From Torreya grandis (Eukaryota; Streptophyta; Pinopsida; Cupressales; Taxaceae): a stretch of 64,000 bases of DNA. This document shows, piece by piece, positions 1 to 13,234 of the stretch. Position numbers and translations under genes: made by a program. Each line of letters begins with the position of its first letter. Positions within the stretch are counted from its first letter, which is position 1. The stretch is taken from assembly GCA_037957365.1 (NCBI GenBank), contig JARHVA010003169.1, positions 737,001-801,000 on the forward strand, given 5' to 3'. Below the pieces are notes generated by a model. It was not told the origin of the DNA. It did no database searches and saw only the letters and a list, made by a program, of their open reading frames with translations.

Positions 1-26
1 CAACTCTTCCTACTCCTTTAGTTTAT

Positions 27-1525
27 TTGAAAAATTCTACCATTTTTGAAGAAAAGAAAAGATTAGGAGAAGATAAAATACCAAAAAAGAGAAAATCTAT
101 AAGAAAAGTTAAAATTGGAGACCCTACTAAACCTTCTCAAGTCATTTCTTCTTCTACTGAGGCTATAGAAGAACTGGTACCTATCTCTGACAATGACAAT
201 TCACCTAAGCCTAAACAAAAGGCAAAAAATAGAAGATGTTCTAAGAGGAATCTATGTCTACACATTTTGAGGCTCCTCAAGAAAGAAAATGTCATAAAAA
301 GTCTAAATAAAGTTTAAAGGAGCTAAAATAATAAGAAAGGCTAGAAACTGAAGCTGCTGATATTTTGGGCAGCATGGCCTTGACTCCTCCTAGACCAAGC
401 CAAATAGAAAAAGAAAAATAAGATGAAATATTTGAGGATATAGGTTTCCAAGAAATGGGTGAGACTGCAACACCATCACATGTAGAAGATGAACAAGCAT
501 CTTGGAGAAGGAAAGGGAAATATTTTATGGTGGAAGAGGAATTCTTAACTCCCCAAGAACTTTCAAAAAAAGAACAAAACTAGTAGATTAAATAGGCTCT
601 ATTTTTGTCCAGAGTAGAACTCATTATTAAGGAAAAGGATGAGGAATTGAATTTCTTCAAAATCAAGTTAGAAAAAAAGGAAATGCTTCTTGCAAAATTA
701 ACAAACCAGCTCATAGCTAAGAATGAGGAATTAGCAAAACTTAAAAGGCAACTAATAGAAAATGAGGAAAAATGTAATATACAAACCTCTGTGTCAATAG
801 TCTCTGCACAGACTGAATTGAATTATCTACCACTCAAGTAGTTATGGGATGACACATGTAGAGAACTCAATGAACTCAAAACATCCAATACAGACTTGAA
901 AGGCAAACTAACAGAAGAAGAGAAAGCAAGGAAGGAATGGGAAGACAAATTTTACAAGGAGAAAAATGATAAGTATAAATGTCTTGTAAAAATACAAACA
1001 ATTTATATGATGAGTGAGAAGCTACTTGCATGCAGAAGACCTTCTCCTATTTATAGCATGTTTTTAGAGGAACAATTCATTCACTAATAGTTGGCAAGGA
1101 TAGCATGTGGCCTTCCACATGAAATAAAAGATGAAGTTGATTTCTCATCCACCTACTCCTTAGCTAATACAGAACATAAAAACCTTGTTTGTAAATTTTA
1201 CCCTTGAAATTTTATGCTAGAAAGAAATATAGGTTTTATGATCAATTTGTATGTAGGAGAAAGCCAACGTAATGCATTTGTCTCTATTCTTCAAAATCAG
1301 ATTGCATGGAAAAAAAGGGATTTAGAACATTGGTCAAAGGCTAGTTCATCTGGTCTCTGTATGAGAATTCATTATGGTAATCCATCTACCTTTGCTACAT
1401 ATTTCCAATCCCATGCATTTAATGATAAATTCAAGGGACCTTATCTTTCAGTTTATAACAAAGCATGGATGTCTTCACCGCTTATGGAAGGGCAAATTTT
1501 GATAATATCTATGATGCATGTTTAA
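27..1525 (+). pseudogene. Decayed coiled-coil reading frame, family not recognised
   Basis: From about 317 to 1525 one frame is kept (segments starting at 605, 896 and 1214 share it), interrupted only by scattered stops near 839, 1087, 1206 and 1525. The first part (27-317) is in another frame, which implies one frameshift near 300-317. The N-terminal part is Lys/Glu/Ser rich. The middle (about 605-1000) is strongly heptad-like and Lys/Glu/Leu rich, so a long coiled coil is likely. The C-terminal part (1214-1525) looks globular, with aromatic and Trp residues such as WSKASSS and YNKAW. I recognise no gag, pol or cellular family. The setting (only transposon debris nearby, LTR-like DNA downstream) suggests the structural or accessory frame of a retroelement. 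The left end is cut by the window edge. Confidence 0.4.
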
Positions 1526-2993
1526 AAATATGGGAATTTATACCAGTGGCATTGAAAAGAAGGGAAGTAATATCCCTTTCAAATTTGATCTAGAGTTTAG
1601 AAAGTGTAAAAGCTTTATGCACAATAATTTCCTGGATCAATGAAACTCCCTTAAGCATATGGATAGGAATGCAGATAAGGTCACCTCTACTTCTCACCCC
1701 CATATCTCCTTGGAAAAATAGAGAACCTCAACATCCCACTCAATTTGAGGATTGGAAAATAAAAGTAGAAGCAGGATCAGGGTATAGTTCTTTTGAGTCA
1801 AAGCATTGGGATATTTAGTTTCATCCATTTGATCTAAGCAATCAAATGGAATGCAAGATATACAATCCTGAATTTGAAGAATGAAGTTTGTAAAGGGACT
1901 TACAAACAAGTAAGTATGGGGGAAATGATGAGGCCAGGATATGCCCAATAAATGTATAATAAATGACCTCATCTTACTCTCTCTTTTTATTATGTTTGAT
2001 TGCATTTTGTAACTTTTATTTTGATCTGAGATGAGTTAGGATGTAATTATCCATCTTTTGTTGATTTTGATTCTAACATTTTAAAAGAATTGTAATTCCT
2101 AACAAGTGTGTTGGAAAATTCTAGTTTTACAATAAAACAAGTCATCATCAGGCTAAAGAACAAATATGAAGTGGATTACATGTTTTTGGAAGCATTAGAC
2201 TCAATTTAGATTAGTTCCAAAACTTGCAAAATCTATTTTGGAACCATCACAATTAGTTCTAAAACCTGCAAAATCTATTCCAAAACCATCACAGTCAGTT
2301 CTAGAACTCCACCATACTATTTCAAGTTGTCACATTTTTGGATTTAGTTCTAAAACTCTATATTTAACTCCGATACTCTTTCAGATAAGTTCTAGAACTT
2401 TTGAGGCTAGATATGGAACTGATGAGGATCTATTCCAAAAAGCTGGTGATCTATCAAAGATCAATTATCCCATTGAATCAGGAATAGATTCCTGATTTTC
2501 TAAACTTCCATAATCAAGACAATTATCACACAACTAGACATCTAGCCACATCTTGATTCAACATCTATTCCAGGCACAATTCAGTTCCATCATATCTATG
2601 AAACAGTTACAACCATCAAAGCATCTATATATAGTCTTTATATAGATATAGAGTATAAAAAATAATGAAAGAAGATATAAGATAGAGAAAATCATAGAAG
2701 AATAGAGAGATAAAGGATAAATTAGTACATTTTTAATATAGAACATTTTATCAATGAAATAACCATTCCTATTTTGAAAGCAAATTGAATTGTTCAAATC
2801 TTGTTTTAGGTAGAGCAAGGGCCCACTCCTCCAAAGAACTAGGATCTTCATTTTTGTCAGTATTTATATTTCTATTAGCAAAAGTAAATAGGTAACTTTG
2901 TTAAATTTGTAAATGTTTCCAACTCTTTAAAATTGAGATTTGTTGTAAATTTGTTCCTATCGGCATTTTAGATTAAATTTTCATTTCTATGTG
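1526..2993. other. AT-rich non-coding stretch, possibly LTR DNA
   Basis: No convincing coding frame. A purine-rich run lies near 1908-1935. A TGTTGGAAAA sequence near 2108 resembles the start of a plant LTR, and a TATATATAG-type box lies near 2624. Short degenerate repeats of the type CCAAAACCATCACA / AGTTCTAGAACT fill 2215-2410. No second copy lies in the window, so LTR status is a guess. Confidence 0.25.
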
Positions 2994-3160
2994 TGTTTGT
3001 TTCTAGTAATAAATTTCATTCCTACAACATGTGTTTATTTACAACAGTCAATCTCATTCCTATAATATGTGTTTGTTTCCAACAATCAATTTCATTTCTG
3101 CAACATGTGTTTATTTCTATTAATCAATTCCATTTTTGTAACGTGTGCTTATTTCCACCA
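2994..3160. repeat. Tandem repeat, 38-bp unit, four copies plus a partial copy
   Basis: Units start at 2994, 3032, 3070 and 3108, with a partial fifth at 3146. Each begins TGTTT(G/A)TTTC and ends with CAACATG or a close variant. A 66-codon open frame across the array is a by-product of the repeat and is not annotated as a gene. Confidence 0.85.
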
Positions 3161-3374
3161 GATTTGCATAGTTTGATTCCAATAAGGTTTTAACCAAGAA
3201 ATTCTTAAGACATTAAAAACCCCCAAAACAAAAAATATATACAAATACCCCCATTCAATTACTAAATCATTATGATTCCTCTAATTACATACAGCTTTAG
3301 ACATGTCCCTAGTTAAATATGACATCAATAGGAAGTTGATTAAATGAAGGGGATAACGACACCCAACAATTAAC

Positions 3375-3960
3375 CCCCTCAAGTATATACACTCTAATCC
3401 ATATCAAAACCAATATATGGATAAGTGGCTCATGCTTCTATTTGAGTTTGATCTTGAGTTTCTCCCACAAAAGTCCATTAAAGGATAGGTCATAATTGAC
3501 CAATTAGCTGAATCCCCTCTACTTGATAACCAACCTCTTCTTCTTACCTTTCTAGATGAGTCTATTACAACCTTTTCTTTAGAGAAACCTAGCTACCAAA
3601 TGACCATGTTTTTCAATGCCTCTGAATGCCAAAATGGTGGAGGTGCCATAGTAATACTCATTCCCCTCAATGGATAACCACTTCCCCTTTCATTTAAACT
3701 TGAATTTGAATGTACCATTAATGTATCCAAATATTATTCCTTAGTCATAGGTCTTCAAACTACCTTGGCTTTAGGGATAAAAATAATTAGTGTCTTTGGA
3801 GACACCCAGCTCATCATCAACCAAGTTATAAGATCTTATCAATGCAAAAATGATGTCCTTTTGAAGTAAAAAAATCTTGTAGATGTAATCTTAGCATTGT
3901 TTGATCATTACACCATCCAATTAGTTCCTTGATCCAACAAAAAATCTGCAGACACCATGA
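3375..3960 (+). pseudogene. Tat-type polyprotein remnant: end of RNase H and archaeal-type RNase H
   Basis: Near 3375-3500 the translation matches the C-terminal end of the RT-linked RNase H (a degenerate form of TDPLKFMHSKPK). From about 3590 to 3880 comes a second RNase H-like fold with an N-V-S-K-Y-x-S-L-V-I-G-L-Q core, then ISVFGDTQLIINQV. In this family that segment carries a catalytic Asp (GDTQ / GDSQ). Frameshifts and stops are present. It is homologous to 54430-54930. Confidence 0.7.
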
Positions 3961-4169
3961 CATCTCGCACTTCCCAAATTCCATCCCAACCAACCAAATC
4001 TAACTATTTTTTACCATTCATCATTTTATCACACCTTCATATATTATTATAAACCTTCAAAGCATTGGTAATGTGTAAATATCACCTCCTAATGTTTGGT
4101 ATGATCAAACTTTCAAATATCTTAACCTTGGCATTCTCCCCATGATCTTTCAAAGAATGCCCATAGAGC

Positions 4170-5345
4170 CTTTATTTAGGTTACCTCTCATTACACTATT
4201 CTAGGAGGAATCCTTTATAAAAGTGGTTTTAATAGAATACTTATCTATGTTCTCCATCATCATGAATTTTCTCATGCCATCAATGAATTTTGTAACATCT
4301 ATGGGGGACACTTTAGTGGCATAGTTGTTACCAAATATATCCTTTGCTTAAGCTACTATTGGCTAACACTTAATCAATATTTTTATGACTGTGTCAAGTA
4401 TCAACAACATGCTAAGATACATCATGTACCTTCCCATGGTCTTCAAGTATCACAAGATTACTATCCCTTCTCACAATGGGGTCTTGACCTTATTGGGGAA
4501 ATCAATCCCCATTCTTCACAATGACATCAATATATCATCATTTCTATTGAATATTTCATTAAATGGATGGAATACATCTTTTTTATATCAACCAAAGCTA
4601 ATAAAATAATTGACTTCATCAACCATGACATCATTTATCACTTTGGTTTCCCACATAAAATCATCACTGATAATGACAAGTCCATCAAAAATAAGAAAAT
4701 CCAAGAGATTTATGACATTTTTGGCATCAATTTAAGATTTTCCTCACCTTATCATCCATAATCCAATGGAAAAGAAAAATATTCCAATAAAACCCTCATT
4801 AAAATTCTCACAAAGGTGGTCAGTTCTTCTGGTCAAGATTTGCACCTTCATACCCCCTTTGTTTTATGGGCTTATCACACTAGTATCTAAACTACTATAG
4901 GTACAACACTTTTTTCCCTCATCTTTGGAGTTGAGGTAGTATTTATTATTGAATTCAAAATCCCATCAATTCATATATCATTTCATGAAATTCTCTCTAA
5001 AATTGACTATCATCAAGAATGCCTCACACACCTAGAGCTTCTTAACGAGCATTACCTTACCGTGCTAAATCATCTTTGTGTCCATCAAGAATGAATCAGG
5101 TGCACATATATTTTTTTTTTGAAAAATCATGAATTCAACATCAAAGACCTCATCCTTAAATAAAATTGACATGTAACTAACATGAAGAAGGTCAAGAAGG
5201 CCAAGTTTGCTTTTAACTAGTTAGGACCCTACATTGTAACCCATAAGTATGGATCTAGTGCTTACTATTGGTCCTCTCTCGAAGAAAAAATAAAACCTAA
5301 GCTAATCAATGATTCACATCTACATCTTTTCTATTGTTAAAAATG
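4170..5345 (+). pseudogene. Integrase remnant, Tat-type Ty3/gypsy
   Basis: The translation keeps the GGHFSG motif and YYWLTLNQ of the zinc-binding N-terminal region (about 4300-4400). The second Cys of the usual CxxC is replaced (CVKYQ). The core follows with WGLDLIGEI (first catalytic Asp) near 4480, IITDND (second Asp) near 4665, and FSSPYHP then SNGKEK with the catalytic Glu near 4740-4775. The C-terminal part, with GPYIVTHKYG near 5225-5255, ends around 5345. Several stops interrupt it. This enzyme would insert the element cDNA into nuclear DNA, but this copy is dead. Confidence 0.8.
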
Positions 5346-8300
5346 ATTGAACTCACTTCTATATCTAAATTAAGCTCATCCCTTGGTTCATAAGACCTTT
5401 TCCCCCCTCTCACTTACCTCTTTTTTTGGGAATAATTGATTATAACTTAGAACCATGTGATTCATTCATCATGGATAAAACCTGATCCTAAGTATGGGTA
5501 CCCTATATCTACCCATAACATGGTTCTCATGGATACTTTTAATCTTTATATAGATGAAATCCTATGATCAGTTGTTTCTCAACCCATCCCTTTCATTTAC
5601 TAAATAACCTTTTGTTCTAAAGTCTTGATTTCATATGGGCGGATATTTACACCTAAGTGGACTTGTCTATGTCTAAATTCACATTCAAAATCATAGTGTC
5701 ATAGACTACTCCCTTGAAGGATAGCTACCCCATAATTTGAAATTACTTAAAATAGACTACTCCCTTGAAGGATGGCTTGGCAAAAATCATTTGAATCTTC
5801 CTACATCGATTATCTTTAATAACTTACTCCAATAACAAAAGAAATGAAAAAAATTCTATCTAAATAAAAAATAAGTAAACCATAATCAACTCTTATAAAT
5901 TCCATTGGTAGACTTCCTACATCGATTACCCTACCTAAGATACCATTAAGCCATAATTGGCTCTTATACATGACATTGGTAGACTTCTTGCATTGATCAA
6001 TCTACTCATTACTATAAGGCATGGACTTGTCTATTATGACCTTTTGGTCACCTATAGAAGGGGAAAATTGACCCACATCAGGTTACTACTTCCCTATCAT
6101 TCTACTACCTATCATCCATGTTTCCTTCATTCTTATCTAAACTTGAGGGACTATGAGCTTACTTGATGCAAAATGATCATGACAACCTTGTTCTCAATCC
6201 AGGCACACTCTTACGAATCACTCACTAGGCTCACATTCACTAAGGTAATCTGACTATAGTTTTATATTATTGGGTTCTTACTAATCCAAGCAACATGCCT
6301 CTTCCTTATCCATTTCTTAGACATGTGGACATGGTCAAACATTCTCATGACCAAAATAACCTTGCACCCTCTTAACTCAATCACATCATACCAATACCAA
6401 TCCTAATCACATAAAAATGATAACATCATACTAACACAATTCCAAGAATATTATCATATCAAATCTATCCACTATGTTATCACATCATACTAATAAATAT
6501 ATGCCTCAATACATCACTCCAAATATCATCACATCCATTGTTTACACTAACTCAAATTAAAATAGTCAAGTCACCACATTATTATCATCATGTCTCAAAT
6601 AACCAATCAACATAAACATATATAACCAAAAATACTTATGACATAATCATAATTATACATCAACATCCTAATACACATAATTATAACCATAATGACATCA
6701 TCATACCTAAACCAATAGACCATAAACAAAAATTATGATTCTAATCATCAAAATCAACATCACATCATAATCCTCACAATCATAATCACAACAATAATCA
6801 TAAACATCATCAGATTCATAATATGAATAATCATAAACAATATCATCATCCTAATCCATGTGATGAACATGAGAATGAATGTCATCATAAATATAATCAT
6901 CAACATCATCATAATACAAAATAATACATATATGTCTCTCTCATAAATACATCTCACCTCATTAACATGCAGGTTGGTATCAAAATATACATATCAAAAA
7001 ATATACATTATCAAGATATCATATATCAAGGGCCTACAACATTGAAACCAAAATCACCTATACCTACTTCACCATCTAGTGGTGGACCCCCTAATGTACC
7101 TACCTATGCTATAGTTGATTCCTACTGATATAGGGTAGCCACTATTAGACCCCCAACTAGGCTAGCCCTATACTCACCTTATCTCATCACATCTAAAAAC
7201 TAGGCTAACACCATAGCCTCATAATATTGGAGCTCCTAAATGGTGGCTAGTTATCTTGTCCTCAAAACTAAGTCAACCACTCCTCCTTCTACCATGGTCA
7301 CCCCTTACCTTTATCTCAAAACATCTCACTCTTGTATGACTAACTTGAGGCTGGACCTCACCATATCCTACTCTCCTATCAGAGTGGATACCTACCCCTA
7401 TAAAGTGACTATCTACACCTATAACATATCCACCTATCCTTATAAACCTATCACTTGGGCCTATGCTACTTCAAGGGATACTATTATCTAGCCATCTAGT
7501 CCTCCACCTTGTACCTATGTAGGATCAACATCCATAAGATGTTGGCCCCCATCAATGGCCACTTTGTGTGACCCCCGATGATGAAACCCTATAGCTTGGC
7601 CTTATCAACATAAGCCCTCATTAAACTAAACATGTAATAAATATACAAATTCATAATTATTTATTTCCTATTTTCACTTACTCACCCTCCCTCCTCATTT
7701 TTCTACCTATTTTACCTATTTTCACCTATAACTAAACCTAGGGCATCCAAGCCTAGGCTTGGTGTTTTCTCTAACCTATTTTTACTTTTCCCAATGTTCT
7801 TTACACTTTTCCTATACCTAAATTATTACCCTTCTATAAAATTTAAAACAAACCCTACCTCATTCCATGATTAGTGGCATGATCAAATCCCTCTCATCAC
7901 TACTCGGCCACATCCTCATCCTCCCTCCATTGCACTCAAACAAACACACTTGATCAATCTAGACCTTCCACCTCATCACACATGATGCTTTACACACCTA
8001 GCCAAATTGCTCAAGATGCCAGGAACTATTCATCAAAAGTCAATGTATGAAAATAAATTCTTATTTTTACTTTTGACATTTGACTTTATATGGTTTTACC
8101 CTAACCATTTATGGTTAGGGTAGCCATCAATGTTTGCCCCTTGGGTACCATAACCATTAATGGTTAGGATCCCTCACCTTGTCCTAATTCTCTAGCAACC
8201 TAACCTTTCATCATCAACCTACCTCATACCTAGAACTAGATTTAGCTTGAAGTTCTTCTAGACATTCATATCCATGGAAATATGTAGGTAGCATTCACTC

Positions 8301-8929
8301 ACCTGATCTACTTAGAGTCATCTCGGCCACCTCTTTACCCTAAACCTACCCACCCTATATCATGCCATACCCACCTTGATGTTGGTTATTTTTGACATAA
8401 TATCTTCATATATTTTGTGTTGACTGTGTGTTATCCTTTGACCCCACTGAGCAAATTTGCCAAGTTAACTATTAGCATTTTGTAAGACCTCATCCATGAC
8501 TTGACCACTTGGGTTATTTTATAGGAACACTTCTTAACTTGGATACCTACAACCTACTCTATCCTTGCCTAGATGGCTTGATAGGCATAACTTTATCATC
8601 TATGACCATCATTGTGGACTGGTTACCCTCTCTATTCTTTCTATAACCTGACCTTATTTTATAACATTAGTAATTTTCATCATTGTGTGATCTGAATATC
8701 ACTCTTCATCACTTTTTATGTATGAAATCATGTCTTCACTACCTAGCCTCTTTCATGTCACCCACATTATACCATCAAACCCTGACCCCATTTTATCCAT
8801 GCCTCAATCATCTCCTAGTTCAAGGGGGAATACCTCCTCTCCTACTCATGGTAACTAGACCTAGACTTTGACCAGCTCCCTATTTTTATTCTATAGCTTA
8901 CCTAAAGCTACACACCAAAAGGGTCAAAA
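5346..8929 (+). other. 3' non-coding region of Tat copy 1
   Basis: Collinear with 56400-61975 of the complete copy: both carry repeated GACTACTCCCTTGAAGGAT blocks (5700-5790 here, 56820-56940 there), a CAT/ATC-rich tract, and a stretch which on the minus strand would be the Gly-rich tail of the PMD frame (about 7020-7610 here). The PMD core is missing. The region ends in a short polypurine tract, AAAAGGGTCAAAA (8917-8929), directly before the LTR. Confidence 0.6.
6380..6960. repeat. CAT/ATC-rich low-complexity tract
   Basis: Long run of CATCATAATC-like words with few other motifs. The matching tract in the complete element lies at 57580-58210, so it is an inherited part of the element's 3' region. 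A 65-codon minus-strand frame rich in Met and Ile is a by-product. Confidence 0.75.
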
Positions 8930-9303
8930 TTTAAACAACTAAAACCTACACATAATAGTATTTAGTATCACACTACCTTTAGACCTTTGTCTAGACCCCT
9001 TTCTAACTTAGTGTTACCAAACACCCTTTAAATGCATCATCTATTTCATCCCTTTTTCACTAATTTTCCTCTAGGCCTACGACTACCGACGATTAGGGTA
9101 ACCATCAATGGTTGACCTAACCATCGATGCTTGGGTTTTTCACCTTGATTTCAAAAACCTTAAAGCATTTCCATCTCTTTGTGTGATATTAACAATTCCC
9201 AAAAATTGTAACTTGTCTTTAAAACAAGCTTTTAAAGTTGAAAAAATAGGTAGCTTTATCCTTTATCAAATTGGTAAATTTATTTCATTTAGTAACTTCT
9301 ATC

Positions 9304-9310
9304 TATAAAA
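9304..9310 (+). promoter_or_regulatory. LTR TATA box
   Basis: TATAAAA followed by a purine-rich stretch. The same CTATAAAAGGA context occurs at 46042-46048 and 62401-62407 in the two other LTRs. Confidence 0.65.
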
Positions 9311-9661
9311 GGAGTTGAGGAATAAGGAAAAATAGAGAGCAATCAGTCATCAATCATTCAATATTTTTTTATAGGTATTCAATGTTTGTATCAACAAGTG
9401 AGCAACCTCATTAGAGATCTAAAACTCTATCAAAATTACTTTGAAAGGCCTGAAGCACCATCACTTTGGCTACATCACTTTAAGATTCCTCTATTCAATT
9501 ATAGGTATTTTATGCTTGTGTTATTTGATTTATTTGGTTTTTAATCCCTTTTTCGTATTTAATTTACCAATACCCCACCTTATACTTCTCAACCCTATAT
9601 CTAACATATATTTGACCAAAGTCCCATTCTATACTTCTTAAGTTATTCATTCCCAAATTGG

Positions 9662-9785
9662 CATAGAAAACCATCGATGATTACCCAACTACCAACGGTC
9701 ACTTGTAATCATTGATGGTTTCCCAACCACTGATAGCTTACCTCAACTACTGATGGTTCTCCTAACCACTGATGGTTCACTATGG
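9662..9785. repeat. Array of ACCATCGATGGT-type palindromic motifs
   Basis: At least five degenerate copies (ACCATCGATGAT, ATCATTGATGGTT, CCACTGATAG, CTACTGATGGTT, CCACTGATGGTT) lie downstream of the TATA box. A smaller cluster lies upstream at 9085-9130. Equivalent clusters occur in both LTRs of the complete copy. Confidence 0.7.
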
Positions 9786-10281
9786 TACTATTTTTTAGCA
9801 AGTGTTTTTTTCCCCTTTACCCCAAATCAAGCTCCACTTTTTGTGTTTCCCCTTGACCATAGTATCCTTTTTGATTTTTTGAACCAGACCCTGACCACCC
9901 TAGAATTAAAATTTCATCAATTTATTTAATAATAAAGTTATCTTTTACTTTTTAGTATGTATTTAATTTCTTATCATTGAATGCACATATCTTCTTTTAT
10001 CACTTCAGACTTGATTATCGTAAAAGTGGATTGATAGCCTCCTAACAAGCATTGTGCTTCTTGGATCTAGTACATGTTAGGAAATCCACTTAACCAACCA
10101 TCTAAAAAACCCATTTTTAGTGTTTATGCTATTTTTAGGTCATTCCTTCCTAAACAAAGAGGAGTTCCTACTTTCATCTAGATCCACGTGTGCATGTTAT
10201 CAAGTATTCTTCTACAACCCTATTACTAGATTTCTTTTATTTACTTTCTAAATTAAGAAATGAGGGAAATAAACTAAAACA

Positions 10282-13230
10282 ATATGAGTAATTTTGAGCA
10301 AGCTTACTAGCAAGATTCTTTAAGTTAGTTTCATATAAACAAGACAATTAGAAATTGTAGAGTATTATATTTATTATTTGAAATAGGTTAGACTCACTAC
10401 TAATTAATTTATATCATTTATTTTAGATATAGTTATAATTGAAAGTTAAAATTTGAGGCATGACAGTTTAAACAAGTATTTTTTGTACATATTTTAATGA
10501 ACAAGGATTTTTGGTACATATTTCAATTAAAAAGATAATGATTGTAAAGACTGAATATAGTATTTCATTCTCATAGAGCCTAATGTTTATTTGGTATAGT
10601 TAAGAATTGATAAAAATAATGCTCTACTTTTTATTAAGTTCATAAGTCTATCATATTTGACTAATTACACATATTTATTGCAAGTTCAAACTTAATTCTT
10701 GAATAAATTATATATGCTCTAAGAAATTGAATATTTTAATTTAATCATGAAGCTTATTTGATGATCATTAATAAGACTTTTCCATAACAGTAATAATAAT
10801 CCTAGAAAGTTTTCCTCCTAGTTTGATGTGATTTTTTATAGTTGAGAAGAATCATAATTTTTTCTAATGATGTGGAAAATTGGCATTCAAAAGATGCAAT
10901 ATAATAAGTAATGGTTTCTGAAGCTTGTAGATTTTAGAAAATTTGTAACCCTAAATTCCCAATATTAATATAGGTGGTTTTTAATGATATTGATTTCTTA
11001 GTAACAAACATAATTATTTTTTACTAAAAAGATCCATTAAAAAAAAATTATTAGAAGCTTTTTGAAGGATATTTCTACCATTTCAACCTAGTTGTCTTGG
11101 TTTTCAAAATTCTTGGAAGAATTTTCAATGATTTTATATTATTTCAACTATAAAACATGTTAGTATAAATTAAAAAGGTGAATCTTTCAATGTTGAATGA
11201 AGCTAACAATTTTTTTAATTTTCCTTGAGAATGCAAAACCTTCTACAATATTTTTGGGTTTCATAAATTAATCAATGGACATATTTTGTATATGATAACT
11301 TTATGAATAAATTCTTATTAAATTGGATTATGTTTTTGAATAGACATATCCACCTTCTAGTTATAGGGTTATTGTAATTCCTTAACATTCAATTTCAATA
11401 GAGTATATGCACGATTATATAATTAACATGGCCAATATAACTTCTAAGTGTTGAATTCTTATGATTTGTATCTTTCATTTTTACCTTTGTCATTCTCATA
11501 ATGACAGACCATTTTATTCATGTAGATTACTTTCTTATTTCTTATGGTGGTATTTGGTTATTGATAATGATATTGATTTTTTAGTATGTGGGGAGTTTTA
11601 TCATTATAGTGATCAAAATAGTGTATTGGTTATTGACAATTTTAGACACCTCTTTTCCACCACTCCAATGTCATTACTATAATTAATTTGCCATTTTGTG
11701 TGATTGAACACTAATTTCTCCCATCATCCTAAATCATTGAGTTAATTAGTATTTTCATTATAAATTTTGTCATCATATCCCTAATCATGTTATTACATTG
11801 TATCATTCTCCTAATTTTGTAAATAACATCCTAGAGCAAATCACCACTTTACAAACACCACCAAATTTCATCAATTAATTGATTAATATCATTTTCATAA
11901 TGAATCTTGAAAAAACCTACAAATGCCAAATCAAGGTTAATTAGTTTAAAAATAATGTGAAGTTAACTAATTAATCCTAAATCAAAAAATCCTTAGAAAA
12001 TGTAATTTCCATAATATCAAAAAATAAAAATTCATTGCATCAAATTCTCATCTCAAATTGGTGGATTCATCACCCACTTGTCATAAAATCTTCCCAAAAT
12101 ACCATGTAAGGGACAAAGTGAAAAGAGAAGCCATTATTAATAAATATAAATTATTACATAGTCAAATCCATACGTGTATCCCTAAACCTCCTTAACTCAA
12201 TGAGTAGGTTGATTAATTTTCAACACTTTATATTAAACTATGATCAATGACAAACATTCATCCTAAAAAACTATAAACTGACACTCATCCTTCCAATTCT
12301 AATAAGTTCACTTAGCCTACCAAAACTATGCTTGTTTAAACAAATCATCCAAGTGATCAAGCATCAAGCCAATCATCATAGTTAATAAGGGGAGGTGTTT
12401 CCCATTTTATCATGTGGTTTTTACAACAATAAACTACATCCATAAATAAATTAAGCAACATCAAATAATCAAGGGGGGTTAATTTCACTATTAGTATGTG
12501 AAGGTATCACATTCTTGCTCCTCTTTACTCATTGGAGGTACTTGTTGCAGGCTATAATTGTAACCTTGTGGGAGAGTTTCATAGGCTCTCTCATTCTTAG
12601 CTATAATATTATAACAACCTCAGGATGTGGGTATCCTATAATGAGGTTGAACCTCTGGGATTTTTAATAAGGCTAGCTCCTTAGATGATTCACTTTGTCT
12701 TGATTCCCACATTAAAACTTACTGCTAAGTAATGAAAAGGGATAGAAATATAACATGAAAGGTAAATATAAGCTAAAGATGGTGATGCACCAAATGTGAA
12801 ATGATCCACTTCCAACCTGGAAGCCTTAATGACTACTAATGAATTTAATCAAGACACAGATTAATCTGATCCTATCTCAAGATCACAAGCATAATTATTT
12901 TGTATGGAGGTTAAATGGAAACCTTAAAATTTGAAGGACATAAATAAATAGGTCTATATGAGACACTATAAACTTGTGACACTTTAAGAAGGCACCAATG
13001 TCTAAAACTTCACACAACTTGTAAGGAACCAAAATAATTAAAGAAATGTGCATGGAGGATTCATAGAAGATGAAAAGAGACATACATTCAGCAAGTTAAA
13101 ACCCCATTAATGCACACTTCACTCCAAACTAGAATCAGAAAAGTTTATCTTATTGCCTTAAGAGAGTGTTTCAAGGTAATTTGATAGAGTAACTCTATCA
13201 CCAGTTGAGGGATCTAATTTTTGGCTTAAA
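10282..13230. other. AT-rich non-coding DNA, no feature recognised
   Basis: Very AT-rich, with no domain-like translation in any frame. The few short open frames (for example 11461-11682) resemble no family and have ordinary AT-biased composition. Probably old transposon debris. Confidence 0.5.
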
Positions 13231-13234
13231 ATAA

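Larger units (their letters stand above)
3375..10281 (+). mobile_element. 5'-truncated Ty3/gypsy retrotransposon, Tat type (copy 1)
   Basis: The segment is collinear with 54440-63377 of the complete element further right. It starts abruptly inside the RNase H coding region at about 3375 and continues through the archaeal-type RNase H, integrase, a long 3' region and one 3' LTR ending at 10281. Gag, protease, RT and the 5' LTR are absent. Against the complete copy it also lacks about 1-2 kb near 7610-7660, where the antisense PMD core should lie. Many stops and frameshifts show it is old and inactive. The extra RNase H between the usual RNase H and integrase is the known mark of the Tat lineage. 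Confidence 0.8.
8930..10281 (+). repeat. 3' LTR of Tat copy 1
   Basis: Aligns by eye with the LTRs at 45616-47028 and 61976-63377. The start is degenerate (TTTAAACAACT against TGTAGACATTT), but the next bases ACCTACACATAATAG match. It has a TATA box (TATAAAA, 9304-9310) followed by GGAGTTGAGG. The end AAACTAAAACA (10271-10281) matches the ends of the other two copies. No matching 5' LTR or target duplication exists because the element is truncated. Confidence 0.75.

Noticed and set aside
6760..6957. Met/Ile-rich 65-codon minus-strand frame
   Set aside because: Produced by the CAT/ATC low-complexity tract.
11461..11682. 73-codon + strand frame
   Set aside because: Aromatic-rich translation of AT-rich DNA with no motif, no repeat in the window and no nearby gene context.
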